DNA from: Pyrinomonadaceae bacterium
Lineage (GTDB): Bacteria; Acidobacteriota; Blastocatellia; Pyrinomonadales; Pyrinomonadaceae
Direction: 5' to 3'
NCBI GenBank assembly: GCA_021463165.1
Contig: JAJTWY010000004.1
Span: 186,001-250,000 of the forward strand
DNA: 64,000 bases
Below are positions 53,018 through 62,812 of the stretch, piece by piece. Position numbers and translations under genes: made by a program. How positions within the stretch are numbered: position 1 is the stretch's first letter; each line of letters starts with the position of its first letter. Under the pieces are notes generated by a model that ran no database searches, had not been told where the DNA came from, and was given only the letters and a program-made list of their open reading frames with translations.

Positions 53018-54606
53018 TGTTTTAACTGCCAGACCTCGCTGTCGCCGTACATCGACTGCGAAGGATCATCATACTTCGGAATGGTATGGATTGGCACATA
53101 GTTCATCTGCAGAAACTGCCACAGCGGCTCCAGATTGTCATCGGAGGCCCTTTCTGACGGAGATTTTGACCACATCGTTGGCCAGATAATGAGTCTTGGA
53201 CGGCTGGTTTCCAGCGACCGCACGACCGCCTCGACCTGGGTCGCCGGCGTGTAGCCGGAATCGCGGACGTTAAACAGTGGAGTTGGGTTGATAAGGTGGA
53301 ACGGAAAGTAAAAATTCGGGTGGTGCGGTTCGTAAAGTGCCTCGCCCGGTGTCGTGTTCTCGCCGATCCACCGATACTTTTCGTAGGCGGGCCGATAGAG
53401 GAACGCCGCCTTACCGGCAGGCATTTCGAGATAGTCCTTTTGAGATGTCTGACGCTGGACGATCATCGCACCGGCGATGACACACAATGCGGCAAGGGCC
53501 GGTGTCAGCAACCGCCCCGAAGGACGCCACTGTGAACAAAGCCATACAAAGATCACGATCGCCGGAGCCGCGACGTGAAATACGCGGGTTATCGTTGGAG
53601 CCGAGACGCCGATGGCGAGAAAAATACCGAGTAGGCCGAGCAGGACAAGGGTCTTGAAGATCTTTGCATCAAGCGCGCGTCGGCGAACCCACAAGACAGC
53701 GATAAGAACTAAGTAAACATACGGAACCAGAAGGTAATAGAACCCCGAGATAAGCGCAGTTCGGGCGGCGGCTGAGAAGAATGATCCGGTCGAACGAACG
53801 CTTTCGACCATCACGAAAAGATCCGAGAGATACGCCGTGTTGTTATTGAACGGATCGGCACGGTAGCTGGTTCCGATATAGCCGAACATTGCGTAGCCGA
53901 AGTTTTCGGCTCCGGCACTCCAGATAAAATATCCGTGGGTCAGAAGTGCGAAAAATAGGAACGATGAGAATAGAACCGCGCTCGAACGCAGTAGGCTTCG
54001 AAAATTGAAGCCATCGAAATAGTTCTCCCACAATAGAAATGCTGCGATGCCCAGGACGGCAAGGATGCCGCGGGGCTGCTGAAAAAACGATGCGAGGGCG
54101 CAAAAAAGCCCGGCAAGGAAGAGCCGTGGCGAAGAGCGCCGTTCAACAAGGATGGCCGCAGCGGACAGGGCGAACACCAAACCCATCAACCGGTAGCTGC
54201 CGTCGATAGAGAATTGTCGAAATCCCAGAACGAGAAAGATCAGCGGCGGTAGAAAGGCGATGATCCCAGTGAGAAGCCGCTTCGAAAAGAACCAGAGGAG
54301 GCCAACCTGAGCCATTGTGAGCAACAGGATCGTGACATTGATGATCCATATCCTTTCACCAAACAGGCGAAACAGCCCCGCATAATATAGGTCGGCGCCG
54401 GGCGAGATGAAATGGAAGAAATCGCGATAGATGACCTCGCCGCGGACGATGCGCATGGCGTTCGAGACCGGAACCAGCGTGTCGCCGTCAAAGTAGATCG
54501 GCGTGAAGGGGAGCGAAAAGAGTTGGGTATAGACGAAGATCAAAATCGCCGGGAAGAAGAGGAGATCAGTTCTTCCGACACCCGGATTTTCGATTGTGAG
54601 TTTCAT
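53014..54606 (-). CDS. Multi-spanning membrane protein, GT-C glycosyltransferase-like
   Basis: A 530-residue protein with about 11 hydrophobic segments. An acidic first periplasmic loop, [49 protein letters not shown], is the layout of GT-C (GT39/GT83-like) transferases, which use polyprenyl-phosphate sugars outside the membrane. The soluble C-terminal part runs from about residue 410 ([46 protein letters not shown]). It may add a side-branch sugar. TTG at 54609 and ATG at 54606 are adjacent; the ATG is taken. It precedes fcl with a 4-base overlap. Confidence 0.78.
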   Translation of the reverse strand: MKLTIENPGVGRTDLLFFPAILIFVYTQLFSLPFTPIYFDGDTLVPVSNAMRIVRGEVIYRDFFHFISPGADLYYAGLFRLFGERIWIINVTILLLTMAQVGLLWFFSKRLLTGIIAFLPPLIFLVLGFRQFSIDGSYRLMGLVFALSAAAILVERRSSPRLFLAGLFCALASFFQQPRGILAVLGIAAFLLWENYFDGFNFRSLLRSSAVLFSSFLFFALLTHGYFIWSAGAENFGYAMFGYIGTSYRADPFNNNTAYLSDLFVMVESVRSTGSFFSAAARTALISGFYYLLVPYVYLVLIAVLWVRRRALDAKIFKTLVLLGLLGIFLAIGVSAPTITRVFHVAAPAIVIFVWLCSQWRPSGRLLTPALAALCVIAGAMIVQRQTSQKDYLEMPAGKAAFLYRPAYEKYRWIGENTTPGEALYEPHHPNFYFPFHLINPTPLFNVRDSGYTPATQVEAVVRSLETSRPRLIIWPTMWSKSPSERASDDNLEPLWQFLQMNYVPIHTIPKYDDPSQSMYGDSEVWQLKH

Positions 54607-54710
54607 CAACGTGAAGCGGGGTTCGTGGCGGTCAAGTCAAAGAAGATCCTAAGGTGAAAACGTGCTTACGCAGCTCCGTCTCAAACGAAACTCAAGCCGA
54701 TCTTGTCGCA

Positions 54711-57182
54711 TCAATCCTCGGCCCTGTCATTGTAGCTACTTCGGTGATAATAGCTCTGGTAGTAGTAATAATTGTCCTTATTGTTGAGATTGACGTTATT
54801 CAGGACCACACCGAAGATCTTTGCCCCGATCTCCTGCAGCATCTGTCGTGAACGCCTGACAACCTGTCGCGAGCTGCGGCCTGCGTGAACGACCAGAATA
54901 ACACCGTCAACAAGTGAGGCGATCAGCACGCCATCAGTGAATGACGCGATCGGCGGCGAATCGATGACAATGTGCGTGAATTTGTTTTGCAGCACGCGCA
55001 GAAGTGAAGCCATTTGATCGGAGCCGATCAGTTCCGCCGGATTCGGCGGGATTGGCCCCGATGTCATCACATAAAGCTTGGTTCGTTCGTCCTGTTTGAT
55101 CGAATTGTCGATCTCGGTCTCGGTCAACTCGCTAGCAAGCAACGAACTGAGCCCTTCACGGTTTCCCATATTGAATATGGAGTGCAAACGCGGCCGGCGC
55201 ATATCGGCATCGATTATCAAAACCTTTGCACCCGTCTGGGCGAGGCTGATCGCGGTATTCGAGGCGATCGTCGATTTCCCTTCTGACGGTAGGCTTGACG
55301 AGACAAGCAGCGATTTTGGCGCGTGTCCGGCAGTTGATAACAGGATGGAGGTCCGCAGATGCCTGTAGGCCTCGGCGAGCGACGAGCGCGAGTCGGCTGA
55401 GATCAGCAGCGGCGACTGCGGTGTCTCTTCGTCAGGATCGGCCGCACCAACTAGCAGAAGCTTACGTTTCGGCAGAGAGTCGATCGACGGGATGGCCGCA
55501 AGGGCCGGAAGCTGCAGGTAATTCTCGATCTCCTCGGTCGTGCGAATGGTGTCATCGAGATACTCGAGGAACAAGGCCAGGCCCATCCCGAATAGGGTCG
55601 ACAGGAAGAGGGCGGCGAGGACCGAAGCAAAGCGTCGAGGCGAGACCGGCGTCTTTGGCGGAATGGCGATCTCGCTGACGCTAATGTTATTGTCCGACCC
55701 CTGCGAAGCGACGTCGTTGCTGCTCACTTGTTTCCGAAGGTTATCGAGAAAGCCTTTTTTCGCCTCGGTATTTTGCTGTAGAAGCTTGAGGCTGACCGCG
55801 CCCTGACTCTGTCCCTGGGCTTCGCCGTACTGTTTGTTGAAATCGACCCGTATCTTATCTTCCTTGTCCTTAGCCTGAAGATATTTTGTTCGAAGATTAT
55901 CGAGCAATACTTTTGTTGCCCGCGTCCGATAGGCCTCGATCTCTTTACGACTCTTCTCGAAGGCGGAATCGAGCGATTGCTGATAGCTTTCTATCTGTTT
56001 ATCGATCTCAAAGATCTCGGGTGCCTGTTCGAGATACTCCTGCAGCCTTAGAGCACGGGTTTGCCGCAGATCCGCGATCTTCTTAAGCGTGTCGGTCTGA
56101 AGGCTGCGAAGACTGTTCTCCTGTTCGGTGATGAACCGGGCCGATTCAGCCTCGGCAAGCGATCTTGCCTTTTCAGGCGAGTTTGCAACGGTAAGGAAAT
56201 TTGCCTCGGCGTTCTTTCTATCGTTCTCGGCGATCAGAAGGTCCTTGTTCAGGCCGCTGAGACGATCTGAGACGATGGTTTGCTCACCCTCGGTCTTCAG
56301 AATTCCGGCCTTGGCGGTCTCTTCGACCAGCAGCTGCTCGTCGTTCTTGATCTCCGATTCGAGGGTGGCGATACGTTCCTGCAGGAAATCATTGGTCTTA
56401 CGACTGGTGCCCGTCCGCTTTTCCTGATTCTGATCGGTAAACGTCTTTGCGATCGCGTTGACAACAAATGCCGCGAGGTCGGGGTCGGTGTGGCGATATG
56501 TTATCGCGATCAGGCGAGTGTCCTTGAAGGTCGTACGCGATTCGCGGATCGGCTCGGTCTGAAGCGTCCGTTTTATCGCTTCAACGTAAGGCGCTAGCCG
56601 AATGGCTTCGGCGATCTCTTCGGAACTGCCGAGCGACTCCTGTAGCGATTCGATCGATGCGTTCTTTTCCTTCTTCTCAGTGTCGTCCGTCGCGAGGCCC
56701 AATGATCTTAGGGCAGACCGCCACGCAGAAACTGATTCCTCGGCCTTGGCCTGTTGAAATTCTTTGTTCGAGTCGAGATTATGCTCCTTGATGACACGGC
56801 GGATAAGGCCGTCGCTGCTCAAAAGCTGAAGCTGAGTATTGATATACGCCGGATCTGTATTCATTATCGACCGCTGGCGGTCGCTGGTGACGAGATCTGG
56901 GTTGACCTGTTCGAGATCGACCTGAACGCGGGCCTCGGCTTGAAAAATATCGGGCCGCCTTGCCATATAAATGGCCGCAAGTGTGGTGACGAGAACGGCG
57001 ATGCCGGCGACGAGCCACAGCCGTTTCCGGATCGCCCGCCAGTAATCGATCAGCTGAAAGCCTTCAGCAGGCTGATTTCGATAGGCGGGATAATAGCCTG
57101 ACGGCACGGCCGCAGGCTCGAATTCCTTTACCAGCTCGGCATCGTGCAGGGGCGATCTAATTATCTCGCGAGAATCTTTCAT
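54711..57182 (-). CDS. Polysaccharide co-polymerase / tyrosine autokinase (Wzc-like BY-kinase)
   Basis: The 823-residue protein has a Wzz domain flanked by two membrane helices (about 51-72 and 530-555, RLWLVAGIAVLVTTLAAIYMA and a second near FLSTLFGMGLALFLEYLDD). A long coiled-coil periplasmic part lies between them. A bacterial tyrosine-kinase domain follows: SSLPSEGKSTIASNTAISLAQ (Walker A), VLIIDADMRRPRLH (Walker A') and HIVIDSPPI (Walker B). The tail contains seven Tyr in a 12-residue stretch, the autophosphorylated cluster. It controls chain length and export with Wza and Wzy. It directly follows the Wza-like gene. Confidence 0.93.
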   Translation of the reverse strand: MKDSREIIRSPLHDAELVKEFEPAAVPSGYYPAYRNQPAEGFQLIDYWRAIRKRLWLVAGIAVLVTTLAAIYMARRPDIFQAEARVQVDLEQVNPDLVTSDRQRSIMNTDPAYINTQLQLLSSDGLIRRVIKEHNLDSNKEFQQAKAEESVSAWRSALRSLGLATDDTEKKEKNASIESLQESLGSSEEIAEAIRLAPYVEAIKRTLQTEPIRESRTTFKDTRLIAITYRHTDPDLAAFVVNAIAKTFTDQNQEKRTGTSRKTNDFLQERIATLESEIKNDEQLLVEETAKAGILKTEGEQTIVSDRLSGLNKDLLIAENDRKNAEANFLTVANSPEKARSLAEAESARFITEQENSLRSLQTDTLKKIADLRQTRALRLQEYLEQAPEIFEIDKQIESYQQSLDSAFEKSRKEIEAYRTRATKVLLDNLRTKYLQAKDKEDKIRVDFNKQYGEAQGQSQGAVSLKLLQQNTEAKKGFLDNLRKQVSSNDVASQGSDNNISVSEIAIPPKTPVSPRRFASVLAALFLSTLFGMGLALFLEYLDDTIRTTEEIENYLQLPALAAIPSIDSLPKRKLLLVGAADPDEETPQSPLLISADSRSSLAEAYRHLRTSILLSTAGHAPKSLLVSSSLPSEGKSTIASNTAISLAQTGAKVLIIDADMRRPRLHSIFNMGNREGLSSLLASELTETEIDNSIKQDERTKLYVMTSGPIPPNPAELIGSDQMASLLRVLQNKFTHIVIDSPPIASFTDGVLIASLVDGVILVVHAGRSSRQVVRRSRQMLQEIGAKIFGVVLNNVNLNNKDNYYYYQSYYHRSSYNDRAED

Positions 57183-57188
57183 TCAGTA

Positions 57189-58193
57189 TTACGGCATCGG
57201 CAGCCGATAGATAACGTTCGGGACGCTTCCTTTTATCGCATTCGCGAGACCGAGGATTATCGACCTTGTACGGTCTTCAGAAACTGCGACGATATCGTTC
57301 GGCTCCAGGTAGGGGTCGCGGATCTTGCGCTTGTCGATGTCGTTGAGGTTGAAAACCAATTCTTCCGGTTCGCTGCTGCCGTCTTTCAGGCGGATGACCC
57401 TTACCTTCTCCTTCTTGGCTGCTCCTTTCATACCTTCGGCGAGTACGATCGCCTGCGTCAGGGTGATCGGTTCGCCGTACTTGAAAGCTCCCTGGCGATT
57501 TACGTTGCCGTAGACATAGACCTGATCCGCTTCAGATACGGAAACCACATCGCCGGGCTGCATCCAGAACATTACCTTGCCCTCGCGAACGTCACGGACC
57601 TTGAAATGCATCAGCGGAAGTTCGCCGGGCAGTTGTTCGGCCTCGGCCGTTGTTCCCTGCACCGCCGCGCAAGTCGTCAGGCTCGGAGCTCTCGCGATCG
57701 AGATCCGCGTACCAGCCTCTTTCTTTGGGCCTCCCGCCATTGCGAGAAGCTCGAGCAGGTGGATCCGACGTCCGATGAAGAATGTTTGCGGCTTTTCGAC
57801 GGCGCCAAAGATCGAAACCGACTGCGACCGTTGTTCGGCGACAGAAACCTTGATCAAAGGGTCGCGCAGATAATTCTGCATATACGCTTTCCTGATCTCG
57901 GCGGCCACCTCGTCTTCGGTCTTACATGCAGCAACGATCGGACGGTCGATCTTAAAAAGGCTGATCGTTCCGGCAGGCCCGACCGCAACGGTCTGGTTCA
58001 GGTCGGGGTGGCGATGCACCTGGACATTCAGTACGTCCTGAAACCCGATGAGATACCGCTCGCCAACGGTAGATGCAGACGCCTGAGTGGTGTCGGAAGG
58101 AGTTTTGGCCTCGCCCGCAGATGTTTGGGCGGCGATATCGCAGAGGCCGGCGAGCAAAAGCAAGGCTGACGCAAAGGTACCGATAATTTTCAT
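57189..58193 (-). CDS. Polysaccharide export outer-membrane protein (Wza-like)
   Basis: The 334-residue product starts with a signal peptide (MKIIGTFASALLLLAGLCDI, cleavage near AAQ). The export domain follows, YLIGFQDVLNVQVHRHPDLNQTVAVGPAGTISLFKI, and SLBB domains: VSIFGAVEKPQTFFIGRRIHLLELLAMAGGPKKEAG and VYVYGNVNRQGAFKYGEPITLTQAIVLAEGM. Unlike E. coli Wza it has no good lipobox. The ATG at 58193 is chosen because GAGGAG lies 5 bases upstream and the signal follows. It is the first gene of the cluster; a promoter is predicted at 58258-58285. Confidence 0.9.
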   Translation of the reverse strand: MKIIGTFASALLLLAGLCDIAAQTSAGEAKTPSDTTQASASTVGERYLIGFQDVLNVQVHRHPDLNQTVAVGPAGTISLFKIDRPIVAACKTEDEVAAEIRKAYMQNYLRDPLIKVSVAEQRSQSVSIFGAVEKPQTFFIGRRIHLLELLAMAGGPKKEAGTRISIARAPSLTTCAAVQGTTAEAEQLPGELPLMHFKVRDVREGKVMFWMQPGDVVSVSEADQVYVYGNVNRQGAFKYGEPITLTQAIVLAEGMKGAAKKEKVRVIRLKDGSSEPEELVFNLNDIDKRKIRDPYLEPNDIVAVSEDRTRSIILGLANAIKGSVPNVIYRLPMP

Positions 58194-58257
58194 ACGCACT
58201 CCTCGGGCCGATCGTCGCAGCGAGCAAACCGCCTCAAAACAAAAACCACAACCCGAA

Positions 58258-58285
58258 ATCATAACAAAAGGCCGCCCCATTTGAA
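58258..58285 (-). promoter_or_regulatory. Predicted promoter of the polysaccharide cluster
   Basis: On the minus strand TTCAAA (58280-58285) and TATGAT (58258-58263) are 16 bases apart, about 58 bases upstream of the Wza-like ATG after transcription start. It is the only good match in the 151-base gap on this strand and would drive the long minus-strand cluster. Confidence 0.5.
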
Positions 58286-58295
58286 ACACGACTTT

Positions 58296-58323
58296 TTGAA
58301 AGCGGACGGAAAATGGCTAAACT
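58296..58323 (+). promoter_or_regulatory. Predicted promoter of mutS
   Basis: TTGAAA (58296-58301) and TAAACT (58318-58323) are 16 bases apart, with transcription expected near 58330 and a leader of about 15 bases before the mutS ATG. It is back to back with the promoter of the polysaccharide cluster. Confidence 0.45.
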
Positions 58324-58344
58324 CGGATAGCGCTGTCAACCCGG

Positions 58345-61011
58345 ATGGAAACCGTTACGCCGATGCTTCGGCAATATCTCGAGATCAAAAAGCAGTATCC
58401 CGGAACGATCTTGTTCTTTCGCCTCGGCGATTTCTATGAGATGTTCAACGAGGATGCAATAGTTGGTTCGCGCGAGCTCGAGATAACGCTTACAGCCCGC
58501 CAGAAAGATTCGCCGAATCCGATACCGATGTGCGGTGTTCCGCATCACGCCGCCGCGAATTATATCGCTCGTTTGGTTCGGAAAGGTTATCGCGTTGCGA
58601 TCTGCGACCAGACAGAGACCCCGACGAAAGGCACAAAACTTGTAAAGCGTGAGGTCGTACGCGTTATAACGCCGGGTACTGCGGTCGATCCACAGCTTGT
58701 CGAATCGAAGGAGTCGGTATATCTTGCGGCGGTCTTCGGAAGCGGTGGACGCTACGGTGCGGCATTTCTCGAGACATCTTCGGGACATTTTACAGCGACA
58801 GAGATCGAAGGGAGCGATGCGTGGAATAAAATATCGGCCGAGATCGATGCCTACGCCCCGCGTGAGCTTCTATTCCCCATTTCCCTCGAAAGATCGGTCG
58901 CCGGAACCTTTGGAGGCTCGGCGAATGCTGCTTCGCGCTCTCTTTTTGCGGACCCAACCACCGTTCGGCACGATCGATCTACCGTTACGCTGACGCCGCT
59001 TGACGATGTTCATTTTGACCTAAGAGAATGCGAGCGGCTGCTGAAGGAACAGATGGAGGTGCGCGAACTTGCTGGTTATGGGCTTGCCGGACGCCCGGCT
59101 GCAACTGCGGCGGCGGGTGCCGTGCTCCGATACGCCCGCGAGACACAGCGTTCCGCCGTTGGGCATATCTCCGAGATCAAATTCTTTGCGTCGAGCGATC
59201 ATATGATCCTCGATGCCGTAACGCTCAGAAATCTTGAGATCTTCGAATCGCGGGGTGAAAAGAGCAAAAACACCCTATTCGGCGTAATGGACGAATGCGT
59301 GACGGGTATGGGGGCACGGCTGCTGCGCGGATGGATCGCACGGCCTTCGTTGAAGCGGAGCGAGATACAGACGCGGCAGGCCGCGGTTGCCGAGCTTTCG
59401 GATACCATCTTGCGAGAAAAACTCCGTTACCTGATGAAGGACGTGAGCGATCTGGAAAGGCTGATCGGCCGCCTGAACCTCGGAACGGCAAGCCCGCGAG
59501 ACCTGATAGCACTCAGACGTTCGGTCGGCCAGGCTTCGCCGATCAACGACACGCTATGCGATGCCTCGTCACTCCTGCTACAGGTTCTTACCGAGAATAT
59601 TTTCGAACTTCCCGAGATATGTGACCTTATCGACCGTTCGATCAGCGATGAACCGGCTGTCAATTTCAGCGAAGGTGGCGTGATCCGCGCGGGATTCGAT
59701 GCCGAACTCGACGAACTTCGTGATATTTCGTCCTCGGCGAAGCAGATAATCGCCTCGTTCGAGGAACAGGAGCGGGAGAGCACCGGGATCCCGACACTGA
59801 AGGTGCGTTTTAATAATGTTTTTGGCTACTACATTGAGATCTCGAAGGCCAACTCCGCCCGCGTTCCGGAGGATTATGAACGGCGCCAGACGCTCGCGAA
59901 TGCGGAACGCTACACGACGCCGCAGCTAAAGGAATGGGAGCAGAAGGTTCTGGGAGCCGAAGAGCGAATTATCCAGATCGAAGCTGAGCTTTTCAAACAG
60001 GTCAGATCGACGGTCTGCGGCGAGACACGCAAGCTGCAGTCAACGGCACGGGCGCTGGCGACTCTCGACGCTCTCTGCTCGCTGGCTGAGGTTGCGGCGG
60101 TTCGCAATTACGTCTGCCCGACACTCCACGACGGTGACGAGATCGACATTCGAAAAGGACGTCATCCAGTGGTTGAGGTCGCACGGGGTAATTCGTTCAT
60201 TCCAAATGACTTGGTAATGAATAACTCGACCGATCGTTTGCTTGTGATAACCGGCGCGAACATGGGCGGAAAATCAACGCTGCTGAGGCAGGCAGCGATA
60301 ATCCAGGTCCTGGGACAGATCGGCTCATTCGTTCCGGCAGCTTCGGCCCGGCTTCCAATACTCGACCGAATATGGACGCGGGTCGGAGCATCGGACGACC
60401 TCGCCTCAGGGCGATCGACCTTTATGGTCGAGATGACCGAAACGGCAGCGATACTGCACAATGCTACGCCGCGAAGCTTGGTTCTGCTTGATGAGATCGG
60501 CCGGGGAACGTCAACTTTCGACGGCCTTTCGATCGCATGGGCCGTGGCCGAGCACTTGCATAACTCGCCCGAACATTCGGCGAAAACGCTTTTTGCTACG
60601 CATTATCACGAACTTACAGAACTTGCGGAGAATCTTCCCGGTGCGAAAAATTACCAGATCACGGCAACCGAAAAGGACGGCGATGTTGTGTTTCTCCATA
60701 AACTCCAGCCTGGAAAGGCCTCAAAATCCTATGGGATAGCGGTGGCGAAGCTCGCCGGCCTTCCGGCCAAAGTCATTGAGCGAGCCAAGGGAGTGCTCGA
60801 AAAGCTTGAGAAATACGAGCTGGCGGTGTTCGCGGACGAGAAGAAAGCTGGTTTGACGAAAGCGGCGGCCGGAAGAATGACCTCTCAGTATTCTCTTTTT
60901 GCGGTTACAAATGAGAGTGCGATCGATGAACTCCGTGAGCTAGACCTCGCATCCATATCCGGCGAGGAGTCGCGGCAGATATTGCAAAAGATAAAGGACA
61001 GGATCATTTGA
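58345..61011 (+). CDS. mutS: DNA mismatch repair protein MutS
   Basis: The 888-residue protein has the full MutS1 layout. The mismatch-binding domain contains FFRLGDFYEMFNEDA (Phe-x-Glu in GDFYEMF). The connector, lever and clamp follow, including FNNVFGYYIEISKAN. The ATPase has TGANMGGKSTLLRQAAIIQVLGQIGSFVPA (Walker A), RSTFMVEMTETAAIL, LVLLDEIGRGTSTFDGLSIAWAVAEHL (Walker B and signature) and LFATHYHELTELAE. The C-terminal end is short and lacks an obvious tetramerisation domain. It recognises base mismatches after replication. Its last 8 bases overlap the convergent CAP-domain gene. Confidence 0.98.
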   Translation: METVTPMLRQYLEIKKQYPGTILFFRLGDFYEMFNEDAIVGSRELEITLTARQKDSPNPIPMCGVPHHAAANYIARLVRKGYRVAICDQTETPTKGTKLVKREVVRVITPGTAVDPQLVESKESVYLAAVFGSGGRYGAAFLETSSGHFTATEIEGSDAWNKISAEIDAYAPRELLFPISLERSVAGTFGGSANAASRSLFADPTTVRHDRSTVTLTPLDDVHFDLRECERLLKEQMEVRELAGYGLAGRPAATAAAGAVLRYARETQRSAVGHISEIKFFASSDHMILDAVTLRNLEIFESRGEKSKNTLFGVMDECVTGMGARLLRGWIARPSLKRSEIQTRQAAVAELSDTILREKLRYLMKDVSDLERLIGRLNLGTASPRDLIALRRSVGQASPINDTLCDASSLLLQVLTENIFELPEICDLIDRSISDEPAVNFSEGGVIRAGFDAELDELRDISSSAKQIIASFEEQERESTGIPTLKVRFNNVFGYYIEISKANSARVPEDYERRQTLANAERYTTPQLKEWEQKVLGAEERIIQIEAELFKQVRSTVCGETRKLQSTARALATLDALCSLAEVAAVRNYVCPTLHDGDEIDIRKGRHPVVEVARGNSFIPNDLVMNNSTDRLLVITGANMGGKSTLLRQAAIIQVLGQIGSFVPAASARLPILDRIWTRVGASDDLASGRSTFMVEMTETAAILHNATPRSLVLLDEIGRGTSTFDGLSIAWAVAEHLHNSPEHSAKTLFATHYHELTELAENLPGAKNYQITATEKDGDVVFLHKLQPGKASKSYGIAVAKLAGLPAKVIERAKGVLEKLEKYELAVFADEKKAGLTKAAAGRMTSQYSLFAVTNESAIDELRELDLASISGEESRQILQKIKDRII

Positions 61012-61576
61012 CCGGCGGGTGGCCAAACCACAGTGCGGCGAATTGGCCGTCGATCGCGACGCCCATTCCGTCCCACTGCATCTCGGCGAACATACCTTTG
61101 TTCAGTATGATCGATGTATGAAGCGAGCTTTTCTTCCACGCTTCGATAGCGGCCGCCGGGTCAACTTTCCGCGAACTGCGGTAGAGAGTTTCGTAGGCCT
61201 GGCCCTTATAGCCGGTATTCAGACGGGTTGGCGAGTCGAGCAGGCAGGGCCAGGTCTTTTCGTCATTGACCTCATACGGACAATTGCTCCAACTATGCGT
61301 CAGCGTACGCATGTTCTGCTTAAGATCAAGTACTCGCCGGTTGCCCAGAATACTTAGACCAACGGATAGTGTTATCGGCTGTAAACCATTGTCAGAACGA
61401 TACTTATTGACCGCCTCGAACAGGGCCTTTTCGTCGGGAGAAACAGCGTCACCCACGCAATTCGCTGACGAAAAGATCTTCGCACCGGTGCACTCTTCCT
61501 GACCGAACGCTGCCATAACGAATGCAAAGACAAGCACGACCCCGAGCATTACGGAACGAACGGGAATGATAGGCAT
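61004..61576 (-). CDS. Secreted CAP-domain (SCP/PR-1) protein
   Basis: A 190-residue product with a signal peptide (residues 1 to about 25, ending AAFGQ). A CAP fold follows: LFEAVNKYRSDNGLQPITLSVGLSILGNRRVLDLKQNMRTLTHSW, then AIEAWKKSSLHTSIILNKGMFAEMQWDGMGVAIDGQFAALWFGH. His in TLTHSW, Glu in FAEMQW and His in LHTS are plausible cavity residues. Four Cys (CTGAKIFSSANC, SNCPYEVNDEKTWPC) suggest disulfides. Bacterial CAP proteins are extracellular, but their activity is rarely known. Its end overlaps mutS by 8 bases, so the two transcripts collide. Confidence 0.82.
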   Translation of the reverse strand: MPIIPVRSVMLGVVLVFAFVMAAFGQEECTGAKIFSSANCVGDAVSPDEKALFEAVNKYRSDNGLQPITLSVGLSILGNRRVLDLKQNMRTLTHSWSNCPYEVNDEKTWPCLLDSPTRLNTGYKGQAYETLYRSSRKVDPAAAIEAWKKSSLHTSIILNKGMFAEMQWDGMGVAIDGQFAALWFGHPPVK

Positions 61577-61677
61577 AAGGGAATTCTCTACTTTTTAGGT
61601 TCGCAGTCAAATGGAGGATCGGAATATCGATGGCAGGAAGGACGCTTTTTTCTCTAACAAGTATTAGAATACCGGTT

Positions 61678-62718
61678 ATGACAGATCGGAGAGATTTTCT
61701 AAAGGCCGCGGGCGCAGCCTCGCTTGCGGCGGCGGCGCAGCCGATCATGGCCGCGCCGAAGGGATCGCTTTTTGCACGGCCCGTCGTGGTTTCTACATGG
61801 GACAGCGGAATGACATCAAACGCGGCAGCCTGGAAGCTGCTGAAAGACAATGGCAAAGCGATAGATGCCGTCGAGGCCGCAGCCATGGCGGCGGAAGACG
61901 AGCCAAGCTGCTGCGTCGGTCTCGCCGCTTTTCCCGACCGTGACGGCTACGTCACGCTTGATGCCTCGATAATGGACCATAGGTCGAACTGCGGCAGTGT
62001 TGTCTTTCTTCAACAGATCGAGCATCCGATATCCGTTGCCCGTAAAGTAATGGAATCGACCAATCACGTACTACTTGCCGGTGAAGGTGCCCTGCAGTTT
62101 GCCAGAGAGAATGGTTTCGAGGTAAAGCCCAAGAAACTTTCGGCCGACGCTGAGAAAGAATGGAAGGAATGGCTCAAGAAGTCGGAATATAAACCGGTCG
62201 TAAATATCGAGAATCGAAAACAGGGTAACAATTACCTCTCGGCGCCAGCTCACCTGAGTTCGGGCGAGCCAAACCATGACACGATGGGAACGATCGCTCT
62301 TGATTCGAAAGGCGATCTGTCCGGCGCCTGCACGACGAGCGGTATGGCATTCAAGATGCACGGGCGGGTCGGAGATTCTCCGATAATCGGCGCCGGCCTT
62401 TTCGTGGATAATAAGGTCGGGGCGGCAACCAGTTCGGGGGTCGGCGAGGAAGTCATCCGCATATGCGGTACGCACCTCATCGTCGAACTCATGCGCTTTG
62501 GCTACTCGCCTGCAAATGCCTGCAAAGAGGCGGTTCGCCGGATCGTGGATAGAGACCGGACAAAGGCCAAGGAGTTTCAGGTCGGCTTTATTGCGATATC
62601 GAAACGGGGCGACGTCGGTGCATACGCAATACAGCCCGGTTTTACCTATTCCGTAACAAATGGGGTGACTGATCGTGTGTTTAGATCCGCGAGCTATTTC
62701 AAGGTAAAACCAGAATAG
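61678..62718 (+). CDS. Glycosylasparaginase / isoaspartyl peptidase-like Ntn hydrolase, Tat-exported
   Basis: An N4-(beta-N-acetylglucosaminyl)-L-asparaginase family protein, 346 residues. The N-terminus MTDRRDFLKAAGAASLAAAA is a Tat signal (RRDFLK), with cleavage near MAA. The autocleavage site is HDTMGTIALD: the chain would split before Thr202, which becomes the nucleophile. GRVGDSPIIGAGLFVDNKVGAATSSGVGEEVIRICG is the substrate loop. It probably removes asparagine from N-glycan remnants outside the cytoplasm. The ATG at 61678 is chosen because it starts the Tat signal; the frame is open 16 codons further up. Confidence 0.92.
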   Translation: MTDRRDFLKAAGAASLAAAAQPIMAAPKGSLFARPVVVSTWDSGMTSNAAAWKLLKDNGKAIDAVEAAAMAAEDEPSCCVGLAAFPDRDGYVTLDASIMDHRSNCGSVVFLQQIEHPISVARKVMESTNHVLLAGEGALQFARENGFEVKPKKLSADAEKEWKEWLKKSEYKPVVNIENRKQGNNYLSAPAHLSSGEPNHDTMGTIALDSKGDLSGACTTSGMAFKMHGRVGDSPIIGAGLFVDNKVGAATSSGVGEEVIRICGTHLIVELMRFGYSPANACKEAVRRIVDRDRTKAKEFQVGFIAISKRGDVGAYAIQPGFTYSVTNGVTDRVFRSASYFKVKPE

Positions 62719-62812
62719 GTCGGCCGCGGAGCTTCACTTGTGGTTAGCCTAACTTCCGTTAAGCCGCTCTGCTTGATAAACTTACCCTTTGCCCGATTGA
62801 TGTCGAAGTACA

